Source of the DNA: Ampelomyces quisqualis | Taxonomy: Eukaryota > Ascomycota > Dothideomycetes > Pleosporales > Phaeosphaeriaceae | Assembly: GCA_018398575.1 (NCBI GenBank) | Contig: JAGTXZ010000010.1 | Span: 2,108,001-2,172,000, forward strand | Length of the DNA stretch: 64,000 nt | Direction of reading: 5' to 3' | In this document: positions 1-12,270 of the stretch, piece after piece | How the letters are laid out: each line of letters begins with the position of its first letter | Numbering within the stretch: the stretch's first letter is position 1 | Notes under the pieces: model-generated | The model's input: the letters and a program-made list of their open reading frames with translations, nothing else | What the model was told of the DNA's origin: nothing | Database searches by the model: none | Position numbers and translations under genes: made by a program

Positions 1-1696
1 AGCTCCTCTGGAGTACAGCGTAAAAAGCACAGCAGGAAATAAAGATGGGTCAAGTCGTGCTGCCATAGCCCACCCCACAGTAATTGGATGTCGAACGTCT
101 CCGTGTCCTGTGCGATGGGGAGCAAAGCTTCGTAGATTGCGAGGAATTGATGCTTCTCGATGCGCAAGTGATCTCGATCAAACGCATGCACGACATCTTG
201 CCAGTCCAATCGCTGCCCCGCGCGGTGTTCTCGCAATGCGGCGACAAAGTTTTTGGCATTGTATCCTGTTGACAGCGCCAGGTACAACAACACTGTGGCT
301 ACTTGCTGGTAGCTGATATCGCGTGTTTCGGCCTGCGCAAGCATTTCTTTGCAATCCTCTAGGGTAGCCGTGCCTCGTGGACCTGCGCGCTGTACCAGCT
401 TGACCAGAGGGTTCCTCGAGCTGTCCGTAAGCTCGACAAGGAGAAGCTTCGACTCGACAACGCCAGGTATTTGCGGGGCGTGCATCGTCTGGTACCGCAC
501 CTGCACGGCGTATGCCAAGCTCATCTTCTTGTCCTCGTCCCATCCTTGCGGTGGATCTTGTAGCAATCGCTCGACAAGGGCGGCGAGGTAGTCGGGGCTA
601 AGATCATCGCCCGGGGACGGTTGCGCAACGGCGATCAGCAAATCATCGCCGGTGGACGAGATAATTGCGTCGGCTGTATGATGTTAGCGTGCGAACCGAC
701 CCCGCAGGTGCATACAATTACCTTTTTTCCGCAGGTCTGTCTTTCTGCAGGCGAGTACCAACATGGTGTTTGCTAGTGTGTCCAGCTTGAAGTGGGAAAT
801 GAATGTCGAGAGGTCGAAGTCGCGGAATAGGTCTCCCTCGCTCGAGCTTATTGACTCGGCGATCTTGTCTGCTTGCTCAGGCTCCTTTCGTAGTTTCTGC
901 ATCTCGGTCACGAGGATCTGATAGCTGCCATTGGGGTCCGCATTGCGAGCCCCTGTGCCAAACACCTGGGCGGCATTGTTCTGCAAGACGCGCCGAAAGT
1001 ACTTGGAAAAGACCTCCATGCTGTTAGAATCGACCAGCTGTCAGCGCGTTAGCAAAGTAAGACAAGACAAACACGGGCAGGCTAATGCGCAAGTGGCAGC
1101 GGCTGACGAACCTTCCTGATCTGCTCAATCTGTGCGTCCCACTTGGAACGGTCCTGGTCGTCTTTCAAGGGCCCGAACTGGCTGAGCAGCAGAAAAACCT
1201 GGGCAATGACTATGCGGGAGAGGCTTTGCGAGCCGGCGCTGAAGTTGGGGTTGTTGGTGGTGCTGGGCGAGCCGAGGGTGCTCGAGGCGGAAAGTGAAGG
1301 TGAGGCGCGGACAAGCTTGGAGGCTCCTCCGCCGCTGCTCGATTGTACACCACCCCCCTGCGAAGCGGCTGCTGCGGCGGAGGACGCCAGTTGCGAGACG
1401 GCGTTGGGCGCTATGGTCCTGGACCGAGAGGACAGCAGCTGGCTGGCGGGGAGCTGCTGTCCTGCTGGCGACAAGGCCGAAGAGGTCGAGGAGGCTGCCG
1501 ACGACTTGCGGCTGCCGACCAGACGCGAGGTTGCCGGGGGCAGTGACGGGAAGCTGGAGTTGGCGGGCGAATAGGCGGGACGCGAGGCGCCGGGCGAGGG
1601 CGTGTTGCGCTGTTCCTGCGCGATGGCGGTGGATATGGGGGTCAGGCGCGTGCTCTGGCTGTGTCTCGGGGCACCCCAGGGATGTTGCTGGCTCAT
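1..1696 (-). CDS. NOT1: CCR4-NOT complex scaffold subunit NOT1, N-terminal part (cut by window edge)
   Basis: NOT1 is the scaffold of the CCR4-NOT deadenylase complex, acting in mRNA decay and transcription. Three exons are visible: 1696-1121, 1037-722 and 673 to the window edge, about 521 residues, with GT-AG introns and a consistent frame. Residues 1-150 are low-complexity Ser/Ala/Pro sequence. The conserved part begins near SRIVIAQVFLLLSQFGPLK. It continues over the first splice junction through MEVFSKYFRRVLQNNA and EGDLFRDFDLSTFISHFKLD, both typical of the fungal NOT1 N-terminal HEAT region, and runs open to base 1. I chose the ATG at 1696 (MSQQHPWGAP) because upstream in-frame sequence is compositionally unlike coding sequence. 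The remaining C-terminal MIF4G, CAF1-binding and NOT-box regions lie outside the window. The gene is divergent from the first paralog-family gene at 2,860. The family call is from recognised sequence; first-exon start and exact splice sites are inferred. Confidence 0.88.
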
Positions 1697-2859
1697 CGAA
1701 AGAGCGTGTCCATATGAGCAGCGCGTGGGCGGCGAGGGGGGGAGCGGTGGTGACGGGCGGTGCTGAAGATGGCGTTGGCTTGGGTGGTCGTGAACGTCGG
1801 CCGCCATGCACGTACGGGACAACCCAGGGCTTGGCACATGGAGGGACACCTCGCTTCGCTACGGCGTCTGGTGCATCAACGATCAGAGCAGCGGCATTCC
1901 GCAGTGGGGTGTTTGCATCAAACATTCACCGAACGTGTGACCTGTGCTGCTTTGACTATTCAGATCAGTCCCAACCGACGCCTGCAGTGGCATGCGACGC
2001 TGCTGCATACCGGTACCCCACGTTTTCATTGGTGCAGCCTTGCTGGACGCCATCCCAGTGCTGAGTATCAAGCGTCAAGCAAACACCGGGTGCCTGTCCG
2101 AACTGTCCCTGATCGCCGTTTCCACCTTCGTGTCACCCTGGCTGAGTGTGAGCCATTCAAGCGTACCTACGATGCAGAAAATTACGCGAGGTGGCGATGT
2201 TTATATCGATTGCATTCATCATTCTGGAAAGGACCGACATGTGGCAGATGTCCTACAGATTGCCTGACGGGAGGATGAAAGTGCATACGCCTCGGACGGA
2301 CACTGGGATGGAATTTTATCGGGCGTAGGTGGGTCGGGAACATGTCTGGTTAGGTTTCCTACATGTACAGTATATCTGCAGTATCTACTGTGTATGCATT
2401 GTACCCGGCCCACGAGCGGGTAAAAGCTGTTTCATGACTAGGGCGGCTACCGAGGGCTCTTTTGTAATCCTGCAAAAGTGGACCAATCAGAGTGCTTGGA
2501 TACCCTACCGTCTCTGGCTTAGCGATCCGCTAATCATTTCTATCGCGACACCCTGGTTTCTCCATCGCCCAACAACTACTTCTTCAATGTGCATTTTTAT
2601 CTCACTATTATTGAGCGCCGCCTGTTTTCGTTTTGTGCGCAATGACATTCACCTAAACCCCTGCCAAGACTAGCGGGACTTGACCATTATAGCCAAAAGT
2701 GGTTGCTGCACTTGATCGGTACGATCAAAAGCAGCATTACATGCCTTTGGCGCTTTAGCACGCTCTCTAAGCCACGTATCGACTTGCAGACGCTCTGCTC
2801 GCTCACGCATTCGCCTCTGGCCACTGCTCGCTGTTCATGCTCACGACACAACCCCAGCC
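1697..2859. other. Divergent intergenic region between NOT1 and the first family gene
   Basis: About 1.16 kb without a supported gene. It must hold the promoters of the divergent genes on both sides. The open frames here are short and overlap on both strands, and none has a convincing start and composition. I see no clear repeat or RNA gene. Confidence 0.5.
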
Positions 2860-4564
2860 ATGGATGGCACGTCGATATCGTATGCCTCGTCGAAAGACTG
2901 GCTCGATATTATGAAGAACCGCAGCAAGGTTCGCATGCACGAGCTGATCGAGCGACTCGGTCTTCGCGCCAAATGGTCGTCAAATAAACGAGGCAAGACG
3001 AATTTTGAATCTGCGCTGGTACGAGAATTGGTTGCAGACATGGGCGACATTGTGGCGACATTGCCGAAAGAGCCAGAGGAGCTCATGAACTTTCTCAGCG
3101 AAGATGAAAGTCTGAAAGAGGAGGTCGACGGATTGCTTGAAAAGCATGGAATCAAGATTTGGGGAAGAATTGGAGATCGAGAGCATTTGATCACGGCAAA
3201 CGAACCAGGCGTCGAGGAGGGCGTCTACACACGAGATCTGTACATCGAAGCCGAGGAAGATAAGCAACTGTAAGTTGATTGTTTCATCGCTTTGGCAATC
3301 GCATGAGCTAAACCATTGTAGTCTACACAAACTTTTGCATTGGTGGATAGGGCTGAAGGCGTGTAATGTCATTCTGGCACGTGAACGCCTAGATCGCGAG
3401 AGAAGGAAGAAGGCAGAAAGTCGGCAAGCACGTGCAGAGGTCGAACATGCCCACCAGCACGGAGAGGTACCTGCGTCATTCGTCGCGCTTGCTCCTAATT
3501 CAGTCCTGCACGACATAGATACACGCTCACGCGCATGTTCAATGTCGTCGAGCGCTATGCTAACACCACCCGAACCAGGCGGAAGCCCAGTAGTGGGCTC
3601 TCGGGAAGGAAGTGGATTAGCTGCTGTTAACGGTGGCGAAGCATCATATGTGGGAGCCAGTTCCTTCTCTGTCGTTAATACGCATGCGACACAGAATGCG
3701 CAGCATCAAAGCATCGCCGACGGAGTATGGAATCGACTCGCTCGAAGCGACAGAAGTGGATCAAGAGGCACCAACGCCTCATGGCCTGTAACGAACGCGC
3801 ACCCTGCAGATGCAAATATGGCTGGACATACTCCGCCTGAACAAGTAGCCGCAGAACGTCAGATCACAGAGAGCGTTGCACAACTAGTCGCCGGATTTCG
3901 ATTGGGAGACAGTGGCCCTGAGAAAGTCCCTCAATCTAGCACCAGCATACCTTACCGCGGGCTAGACTACGACAGCTTACGCGCTCTCCGATCATACATT
4001 TACCGAGAAGAGGGCGGAGTACGCATGGACGAGGAAGCCCTGCTCAATAGGCTCGAACGGATATGGCGGGAGCATGTTCGGGCCGACTCGCAGAAGATGC
4101 TTGAGAACGTGCAAGCGTTTATTGCAAGAGAACGGGCTCTGTTAACGTGGATTGAGCTGCGAAGGCACATGGCTGCTTTCGAGCGAGCAGAGAAGCGTAA
4201 GCCATCATCAGTGCTTGCGGCTTTCATGGTGCTGACTGTATCAGGATGGGCTAACGAGGGCACCTCGAGCGGCGAGCTCGAGCGCCGGCATCAGCAATAC
4301 TCTACACTGATGGGCGCTACCGAAACGATTCTGAGCAATTTTGAGGATGTAGGACAAGGTTTCGGAACACCGAGAATGGACGTCGACAAGGACGAGCTCC
4401 TGCGACAAGCCATGGTTGTGTTAGCGGGAGAAAAGTACGCAGTCGAGATGCAATGGAAGCCGATCGATTTCACGGCTGCGATGCGATGGCTGGAAGAACA
4501 TCTTGTTGCATTCCGAAAGGATGAAGAGGAGGAAGGCAGAAGCACGTTGTGGTATATTGGCTAG
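2860..4564 (+). CDS. Unknown protein, first member of a three-gene paralogous family
   Basis: I do not recognise this family. Two exons, 2860-3269 and 3322-4564, give 550 residues; the 52-base intron starts GTAAGT, ends TAG and is phase 2. Residues 10-150 form the family domain: a LIERLGL-like helix, RGKTNFES, a TLPKEPEELMNFL helix, LLEKHGIKIWG, then YTRDLYIEAEE. The intron falls directly after this, and the next exon begins with LHKLLHWWIGLKA. A polar disordered linker follows, rich in Ser, Ala and Gly. The C-terminal 200 residues are helical, with LLNRLERIWREHV and a long Arg/Glu-rich helix (FIARERALLTWIELRRHM), ending at STLWYIG. The genes at 6,972 and 12,271 share all three parts in the same order and the same intron phase. 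There is no signal peptide or membrane segment. Function is unknown; the architecture suggests a soluble protein. Confidence 0.8.
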
Positions 4565-6971
4565 CCGCCATCACGCAACCAAAGTCAAGGCAGGCACATC
4601 TAGATAAGTCCTTGAACAGGCAGACCCCTAAGATGGGTTGCAAGCATTCAAATGATGGGATCAGACAGTCCTACTTATCCATTCTCACCATGTTTCAGGT
4701 GTAGATTAACTTTGGAGTTGGGGTAGCAATCTTGCAGGTGATTAGACAAAGCTTGGGATCCCCAGTGCGACACGCGAGCAGCATACGGAGGTGCTTAACA
4801 AGAGAAGAGGCCGGTGGTCCTAGCGTACGCCAAGAAACGCCAAGATCACCAGCTCCTAGGTTACTAACAATGCCACAATTTTGTATTCAAAGAGGCAGAT
4901 TAACATCCTCCTAGTTGTTACGAGCATTTTGTTACCTGTCTTCACTGCCTGAAGTAAACTCTACGTGTTTAGAGCGACAAAGAGCGTGTAAAACGGTCCA
5001 GTTTTGACGTTCTTCAGGTTGAGACGCACAGACCACAGGCCCCTTGTCTTGTTAAGCACCTCCGTACATAGTGGTACTGTTGTACATGTACATTGTACCT
5101 ACTCCGTACCCGTTGCCACAAACTAAGCGGGCTAGAGACGTGCACTGAGCGAAATAGACAATCGTGTCAACGAACAGCGGCGACGGCCTCGACTGCTGTT
5201 GTCGCATAACCTCAAGGATGAGTAGTAATCAGACCAGTCTAGACTCAGGCTATGCCGCATACAGTTGACTCCATTGCAGGCAGCAGGTACATGCCGTCGG
5301 GTAAGCAGCCAATAGAATGTTTCGCATCACCCCTGATTTCGGTCGTGCGGCCCTGGACCTGATCGGCCAACCACAGCACGGCTTAGGACAGGGCAGATGT
5401 ACTGTTATGTAGTATGTTTGGTGTAGCAACCGAAGGCATGAACCCGCACGGGCCATGGCGCATACGATAGCGGAAGCGGAAGAGAGCGGCATCGTGATCT
5501 TGATTGATCGGTTACTGTCGCCACTGTAGCCGAACATTAAAACAGCGCACGACTCACGAGTGACGAGAGAACAGAATGTCCCAACCCAAGTCTACCACCC
5601 TAAACTAGCTTCAAACCTTCCAATAGCATGTTTGCACAACGCTCTGCTACTTGGCTATTATACATACAATACTATACATAGTATAGAGCTAGAGCTAAAG
5701 CAGTCTAAAAGAGAGGGACTTCCCCGTCGGAGAGATACCTGTAGTCAACATTTGCCAGTCTCTGAGGTATTTTGCAAGTGGGAACTGCCGCGTAGTCGTC
5801 CCATCGATAGTACCATGCGAGGAGCACAGACAGGAGATTACCTCACACGCTACACGAAGGGAAAACTTATGTCGTAGGTCGCGTTGACCCTCATACTGTG
5901 CGACGGCATCGTATCGCAGTACCAAAAGTGAGCGAGCTGCGCCGCAACGGTGCATGGAAATGTAGGCGATGGCGGCTGCGCAGTGTTACACAAAGCAGGC
6001 GAGTAAGACATTGGACGGGTGCACGAGTACTGTAGGAGCCTAGGAGGTTGGCTCAAGCCTCAAACGGTTGAGCAGCGCCGTCATAGACCAAATGCGTTTG
6101 GCATCCCTGTGGCTCTTACAAAAGCGTGATAGCCCCGCTTATTCGCCGATTGCACCGATGGCGGCTATGTGGGAAGCGATGCGATAGGATGACAGGGCTC
6201 TTTCGGAGGGGCAGGTCGGGGGTATTTTGGCCCATTGCAGCGTAGCATTGGTCGTCTCGCAAAAAGAGACTGTGACAATATTATTGGAAATGCAATATCT
6301 ACCGGCTGGCTGTGGGGCATAGCATAGCAACAAATAAACCACAAGCTACTCCGTATGCTATACGTAACACGATGGAAGAAGGCAAGGGGGAGTTTGCAAG
6401 GCCCGCTTTCCCATCATCCAAGGGGCCCAATCGCGGCGCTGGCGGAACTATGAGAACCCTCCGATACTCCGTACAAAGATTGGGAAAATCGGGCGCGAGG
6501 CGTGCGCCGGGCCCTCGGATCACCAGGATTGTAGACTGGCATTATCGCTTTGATTGAATGCTTTGACAAATGCACCACGGCGCCTGGCACCTGCTTTTAC
6601 ACGGTGCAGACTTATGAAGTCCATCAGCCGTGCCCACCAGCCGCCTACCCGCGCTCCATCTACTCCGTAGCATCCTCCTCCCCAGCTGATCCGCCACAGC
6701 CCTCTAGCGTGCATGGAGGATCGGTGTAGGGCGACGGGCGTCTGAGACTAAAACCTTGCTTCGTACGAACTTACGAAGAAACTTTTTCCAAGACGAGCTA
6801 GTGCAACGTACTTTGGCTCATCCCCTATTGCTACCTTTACCGAACCACGCCCATCCTAGGACCCAACACATCATCTACGCTTTGGCGCCACCCCATCACA
6901 TGCCACCATCCTCTTGTCATCGACTTCGCCACCAGTTTCCTTTTCTCTCGTCCTGCAATTGATGCGTTACC
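4565..6971. other. 2.4 kb intergenic region between family genes 1 and 2
   Basis: No supported gene. It contains four exact copies of TACTCCGTA (5100, 6347, 6465, 6661) and the 24-base motif at 5107-5130 that recurs at 53,973. A short AT-rich run lies near 5,650-5,690. Open frames here are short, run on both strands and look accidental. Confidence 0.5.
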
Positions 6972-9370
6972 ATGAGCGCAAGAGATAATTTGGCTCTTGA
7001 CCTGGAGCATGGCGTTCGCCGCTGGGACCGCGCCCGGTGGATCAGCGTCTTCAGTTCACATAATCCGACCATACGCGAGGTAACAGAGTGCCTTGGCTTG
7101 GGCCTGTCTGCCTCGAGCTCCACCACCAACCGCGGTATTCCCAAGTTCGACAACCCCGATTACCGCAAGTTGTCGAGTGAAGTCACCAAGTTGAGCAAAG
7201 AACTGCCCCAAGAGCGAGATGCGCTGCTCGACTTTGCCGCGTATCCGCAAAGCTTGGATGCCGAGCTTGAGGAACTGCTCGGAACCTATGGACCGCCCAT
7301 CTGGAGCAAAGATGCAGACCGGACGTGTTTGCTTACGCCAGATTCGACCAAGAGAACCTATACCAAGGACCTCTTCTACGAGGAACCTGAGCACAAGGAA
7401 ATGTAAGTTGATGCTGGCCTTGGGCTGCGTCTGACGCTAAGCCTTGTGTAGTCTCAAGATCCATTTGCATCGGTGGATCATCATCAAAGCATGTTACTAC
7501 ATTCGCAACATGAAGCTGAAGAGGCCTTCGTGTGCTGGTGAATATGATACACTCGCTGACATTGAAGGCGAGCCTTCGTTGGTATGCGTGTCGCCTAGCA
7601 TCTCTACATCTCGAGCTAATCTAAGCTTAGTCACCACGTGACACACCGCACTCGCTCACACCACCTGGACATGATGCAACTCCTGGTCTTGACCTTGAAG
7701 TCAAGCCGGTCAATGGCAAAAAGAGAAAGAGCGATGTTTTTGGATCCTCGGACTGTGAAGATCAAGATTCTGCTACGCCTGTCAAGCGGTCATACAGCAC
7801 AATACCGATCAACAGGAGAAGCAAGAGTCCTCGCAAGTCTCTTCACAATCTCCTCTCTGGCGGTCCAGGTAGCCTTGAGAATGTACCAACATTGCCAAGC
7901 CATAAGCACCACCCTTCGCCGTCGCCAGCTAATGGTGCTGACCCTGAGAGGGTGCAGCTTAGCCCTCTGTCCAGCAACGAGCTGAATGGTACCGGACGAC
8001 AGCCTAGTGCTCCGTCTGCTACTGGAGCTGGTTGGTTCACAGCAGTCAACGCTGGGGGTTTCACAGCGGTCAACAATTCGCCACCCTTGAAGACAGAGCC
8101 ATCACTGGATGGCTCGCGCCCTCCATCTAGAGAGCCGCGACATGCTTCACCCTCTTTGCGCGACAACCGTGCATACACCAGCCCGTATGACATGGCGCCT
8201 TCTGCTGCTGCCGCCAAGCAAATTCCAGAATCTTCCTCAGCACCGTCGTCAACAGGTCCCGTCGCTGCTACGCCTCCTGTGCAAACCTCAAAGTCTGCGA
8301 TCTCTGTCGAAGTCAATGGAGCTCGTTGCGATTCTCCTGCGAGCAAGATCGTGCATCATGCAGCTATTGCTCCTCAGCCCCCCCAACAATCCTACCCACA
8401 TCCTTCGCAAGCAGCTCACTCTCATGCTCAAGATTCTCAGACGAATGCTCAATTCGCTCATCCAGTTCAGGCACGTGCACAGCAACCTGTCACTGTCCGA
8501 GGATCGAGTCGAGCTAGCAGCCCTAGCAATCATCACATTGGACGACCATTAGCACCTCATCTGCCCAGTAGATCAAGCACTCCTCACGCACCTGCTGCAG
8601 CTAACAAGCCTTCATTGGCATCTAATGCGGCCATTGCGCCTGCGCCGGTTCCCACATCCACGCCTGCTGTGCAAACCGCTCATGCATATAGCATGGCCCT
8701 TGTACCAACACAACCTGCTTTGACTACCCCAAACGCCCACGTACAACAGCAACAACCTGTTGCGCAGCCCACTTCGGCACATCACCAGCCGCGTCACGGC
8801 TCTATACTAAAAAGTCAGCTAGTGGAAGCTCCTCCGGTCATAGCTAGGCCGGCTGCAGTCAGTGTGGTGGAGCTCCGCGCCCTCCAGTGCGAAGTCACGG
8901 CCATGCTTTTGCACTGGTTGTTCCCGAAAGTAAATCAGCCGCCAGATGAGGCTGGCTTACTGCACCGCATCAACACGCTCTGGTATCACGGCGAACCAAT
9001 TTTCCGACCCGAACTCGGCGCGCGTTACGACCTCACCTCTCACATCCTGAATTCTTGGTTACAGGAAAGGGCCGCGATCACTCACCTTCAACATTCCCTC
9101 TCTGCTCAACCAAGCCTGCCCGCTACATCGACAGGCATCATCGATCGCATCCTGGCTATGAACGACCTTCGAGCTATGCGACTCAAGTGGAAGAATATGA
9201 GCCCTGTGGACGGCATGAGCCCCGAAGATATTCTGATCAGATCTTTCTGTGTCATGACGATGACGGAACACACGGAATTTGTGTTCAAAGAAGGGCTGAA
9301 CAGGGTGGAGAGGGGGGTTTTCGAGTTTCTTAGAACCGAAGACGCAAAAATCATTTTGCACAGGACATGA
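6972..9370 (+). CDS. Unknown protein, second member of the paralogous family
   Basis: Unrecognised protein, same family as the genes at 2,860 and 12,271. Three exons, 6972-7402, 7452-7581 and 7631-9370, give 766 residues with both introns 49 bases long. The first intron is phase 2 and sits exactly where the family intron is expected, after YTKDLFYEEPEHKE; the next exon begins LKIHLHRWIIIKA. Residues 20-150 hold the family domain, with TECLGLGL, NRGIPKFDN, LPQERDALLDFAAYP and an IWSKDADRTCLL segment. The second exon pair leads into a long Pro/Ser/His/Gln-rich disordered region of about 400 residues with a basic GKKRKSDVF-type stretch that could be a nuclear localisation signal. The last 165 residues are helical (LLHRINTLWYHGEPIF, WLQERAAITHLQHSL) and align in layout with the other two C-termini. 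The ATG at 6972 starts the family domain directly. Function is unknown. Confidence 0.8.
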
Positions 9371-10510
9371 GCTTCAGCTTTTGCTTCCTCTTTGTTCTAT
9401 TATTGCTTCATGCATGGGTCACGCTTCATGCTTGAGATGCATTCTCAAATTGTTACTCTTTCAGTCTTTTGCAACCATATTAGCGATGGAGTTGGGAGAT
9501 TTGGAGTCATGATGGACTTTGTTGTCCTGGGTGGGTTACTTTGCACAAGCCTTTGTTGTGTTTCTGCATTTTGGGGGAACTGTCTTATGAAACTAGATTG
9601 ATTGCAGGTACGATTGCAATACTTGAGGCTGCAGTTTCAATACAAGTGACGTACAGGGATTCGCGGGATTTCGAAAATGAGTATATATACAATGCAACGT
9701 CTAGGCACATCCTGATGATCCGATGGGATGACAAGGGTTAGTGACAAATACATACTGTTCTACCCACCCCAGCACTGTATAGTGCCGCTAGGACCAAATT
9801 TGTTGGACAACTTCATATATCAATACGGGTTGTAACCACTTGTAAGCTACATTGACAGTGTCGTGTTGTTGTTGTCGATACCTGAAGCTCACGATAGATC
9901 ACGATATAGATGACAAGGCATACGTATGAGATATCAAATGCACGGACAATTTTGTGCGGCAAACCCCTTGTTAGATTCCGTATGTAAGATGAAGCTAAGC
10001 TCTATTGAAGCAAAAAACGGCAGCGTACGGAGTATGATCCCTGTCATCCTGTCGGGTGTATAAAGTTCTTGGCACGACTACGAGCAGCGCCGAGCGGAGT
10101 GGACCCTGCAACTATGACCTCGACGCGATCTTCACCTCGCGAGCAATCCCAGTCCCATTCCATTCCAGCCTAGAAGGGATTGCGAGCCAATACGGAGTAA
10201 TGAATGCCACAATCCCTCTCCCAACCAACGCTTCCAACGCATGCCTTGGACAGCCGCGTGTCGGCTCCCTGCAACAATGGCGGCCGTCAGCCTCACACCT
10301 GCAACTCGTTAGCAGCCTTGTCCGCTCACCGGAACTGCCCACACACCCACTCTCGCCATGATCAGCCGCACTTCAATTTCGCTGCGGACGCTGGTCGGCT
10401 GGTCTATCTCTGCACTCTCGCATCATCGGACGTGTACGGATTAGCCATGGTGCTGAACTTGTTCATACCGGCTGGTACGTACGGCGCGGGCAGCTAGCTG
10501 CTTTGCAGGA
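9371..10510. other. Intergenic region
   Basis: About 1.1 kb with no supported gene. Two exact copies of the reverse form of TACTCCGTA lie at 10026-10034 and 10191-10199. The right end may include 5' sequence of the broken gene that follows. Confidence 0.45.
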
Positions 10511-12010
10511 ATGATGGTTAATTTTGGAGGCAGGAGAAGGCCAGTACAGAGTCATTCCCAAGCGCCCTGATCCCCTTGGTGCAGATGCGACGCTTCAGTA
10601 CGCCGTCATTGGATCTGCCGCGCTCGCAGCTATGTACACGTCCTTTGCTTCGAGTCATGCGCAGCATGTCCATCCTTCACGCAAGGTCCCGCGAATAGCG
10701 ACACTGTACGCAGTTCTGCGCGACTGGGAGTTTGGGCGGGTGCGCTGGGCGTTGCGGCCAATTGGTACTACTACAATGCGTTTGTGGGGTTGATCATGAC
10801 GGGCCAGAATCTCCCGGTCAAGCCGCGGAAATTGTACGAGCGGACAAAGAGGGTGACGGTGGATGATGGTGCTTTGGCTGGTGCGGCGCTTGGCCTTGCG
10901 ACATCGATCCCAACCTTGCTTATGCGGAGACCCGCGATTCCGCGCTGGACACGGGTCGTTGGTACGACCAACATTGGCGCATGTGCCGGCATGCTAGGAG
11001 CACATGCACATCTCCAGTACAACGGCGAGCGACAGAAAGCATATGTGCGGCTTGAGCGGAGAATGAAGTGGAGGGCTTTGGAATACTGGGGCATCTTTAG
11101 TGATAAGGAATTGATGTAGCGCTTCAATCCTGTAGTCCAACAGTACATTACACATCACGCCATGTGGTACTTGTCGCACATGGTTTACGATGCATCCGAG
11201 CAGCCCGTCAGCACAAGTCCTACTGCGAGCCAGACCACCGAAATCTGTCCCACATCTGCTCATGCTGAGCCGCTGCCAGAAGCATACTACGTCCCACCCT
11301 ACGATTATGTCGAATACCTCAAACAGATCGACGTCGAGCGCCAGCGCACCGAAATGGAAGAGCTCGAAATAGAGAGGTGTTTTATCCTCAAAGAATCAGA
11401 TTATGTATTTTGTATGAATGCTGAAAGAAAACACCGATACTGCCACACCACAGAAATGACGGACGACGAACGAGCACGCTGGCTTAGGGAGCTACACTTG
11501 TGCGAAATCACGTATAACCGACTAGCTTCGGCAGTCAATGTCAACGACATCAAGATTGCAAAAGTTAAGCTTGCATTGCAACATAAAGCCGCATTCGAGG
11601 CCCAGGCGGAGACGAAAGATTCAGTGGAGTCTTGGCTACCTCCAGTGCCGTCGACAAAACTAGACACAGGAACGCACGACCCAACCATGACAATTCAAGA
11701 GCTAGAGAAGTTACGCGCAGAGATTGTCGCAGACATCACAAGATTCGAAGAATCGTTGACGACTCCTGGGTTTGGCGAAAGTCAGAGGGAGAGGTGGAGG
11801 AAGGACATCAAGGACGCAAATGCGTTTTTGAAGGCTGTGGATCAGGTTGTTTGGGAGCTGGAAAGTGAGAAGAATAGGTTGGGAGTCAGAAATGAGGTTA
11901 CTGATGGAGGAGGGAAAGAAGTGGTCAAGAACAAAAGCATAGGAGTTGCCGAGAATACGGTGAGCGAGAAGGAGAAAGGTATGGAGGTATTAGAGGTTGA
12001 GAAGTCGTGA
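10511..12010 (+). pseudogene. Broken gene for a probable multi-pass membrane protein
   Basis: I do not recognise the family. Coding-like sequence runs from about 10,511 to the stop at 12,010 but cannot be read as one frame. It begins MVNFGG in one frame, continues in another as YRVIPKRPDPLGADATLQYA, and changes frame again between about 10,690 and 10,770 to reach LGVWAGALGVAANWYYYNAF. An in-frame TAG at 11117-11119 then interrupts it between DKELM and RFNPVVQQY, after which the same frame stays open to 12,010. Hydrophobic stretches suggest several membrane segments (AVIGSAALAAMYTSFA, GALAGAALGLATSIPTLLM, NIGACAGMLGAHAHL), followed by a soluble charged, coiled-coil-like tail. No pair of normal-length introns repairs all three breaks. 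Sequencing error, unusual introns or a real pseudogene remain possible; decay is my preferred reading. Confidence 0.5.
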
Positions 12011-12270
12011 TGCCTTGACGCCAACCTGATGTAGCGCGGTCCACCATCGCCAATAGAAGGAGGAGTGAAAGCCAATGCTGCTCGCGATGACGCACACGTC
12101 AACGCAAGATCATAGAAACATGTTAAAAAGATGACCACTCACGTACCATTCAAGCAATGACCAACTGCTCAACCAAGGATAAATTTAACTAGCTCTACTT
12201 TTCATTTCAGCGTTGTGCTGTAACAGTCTCATTGCAACTTCTCTGCGAGATCAGTCATCGCATCGTAGCC

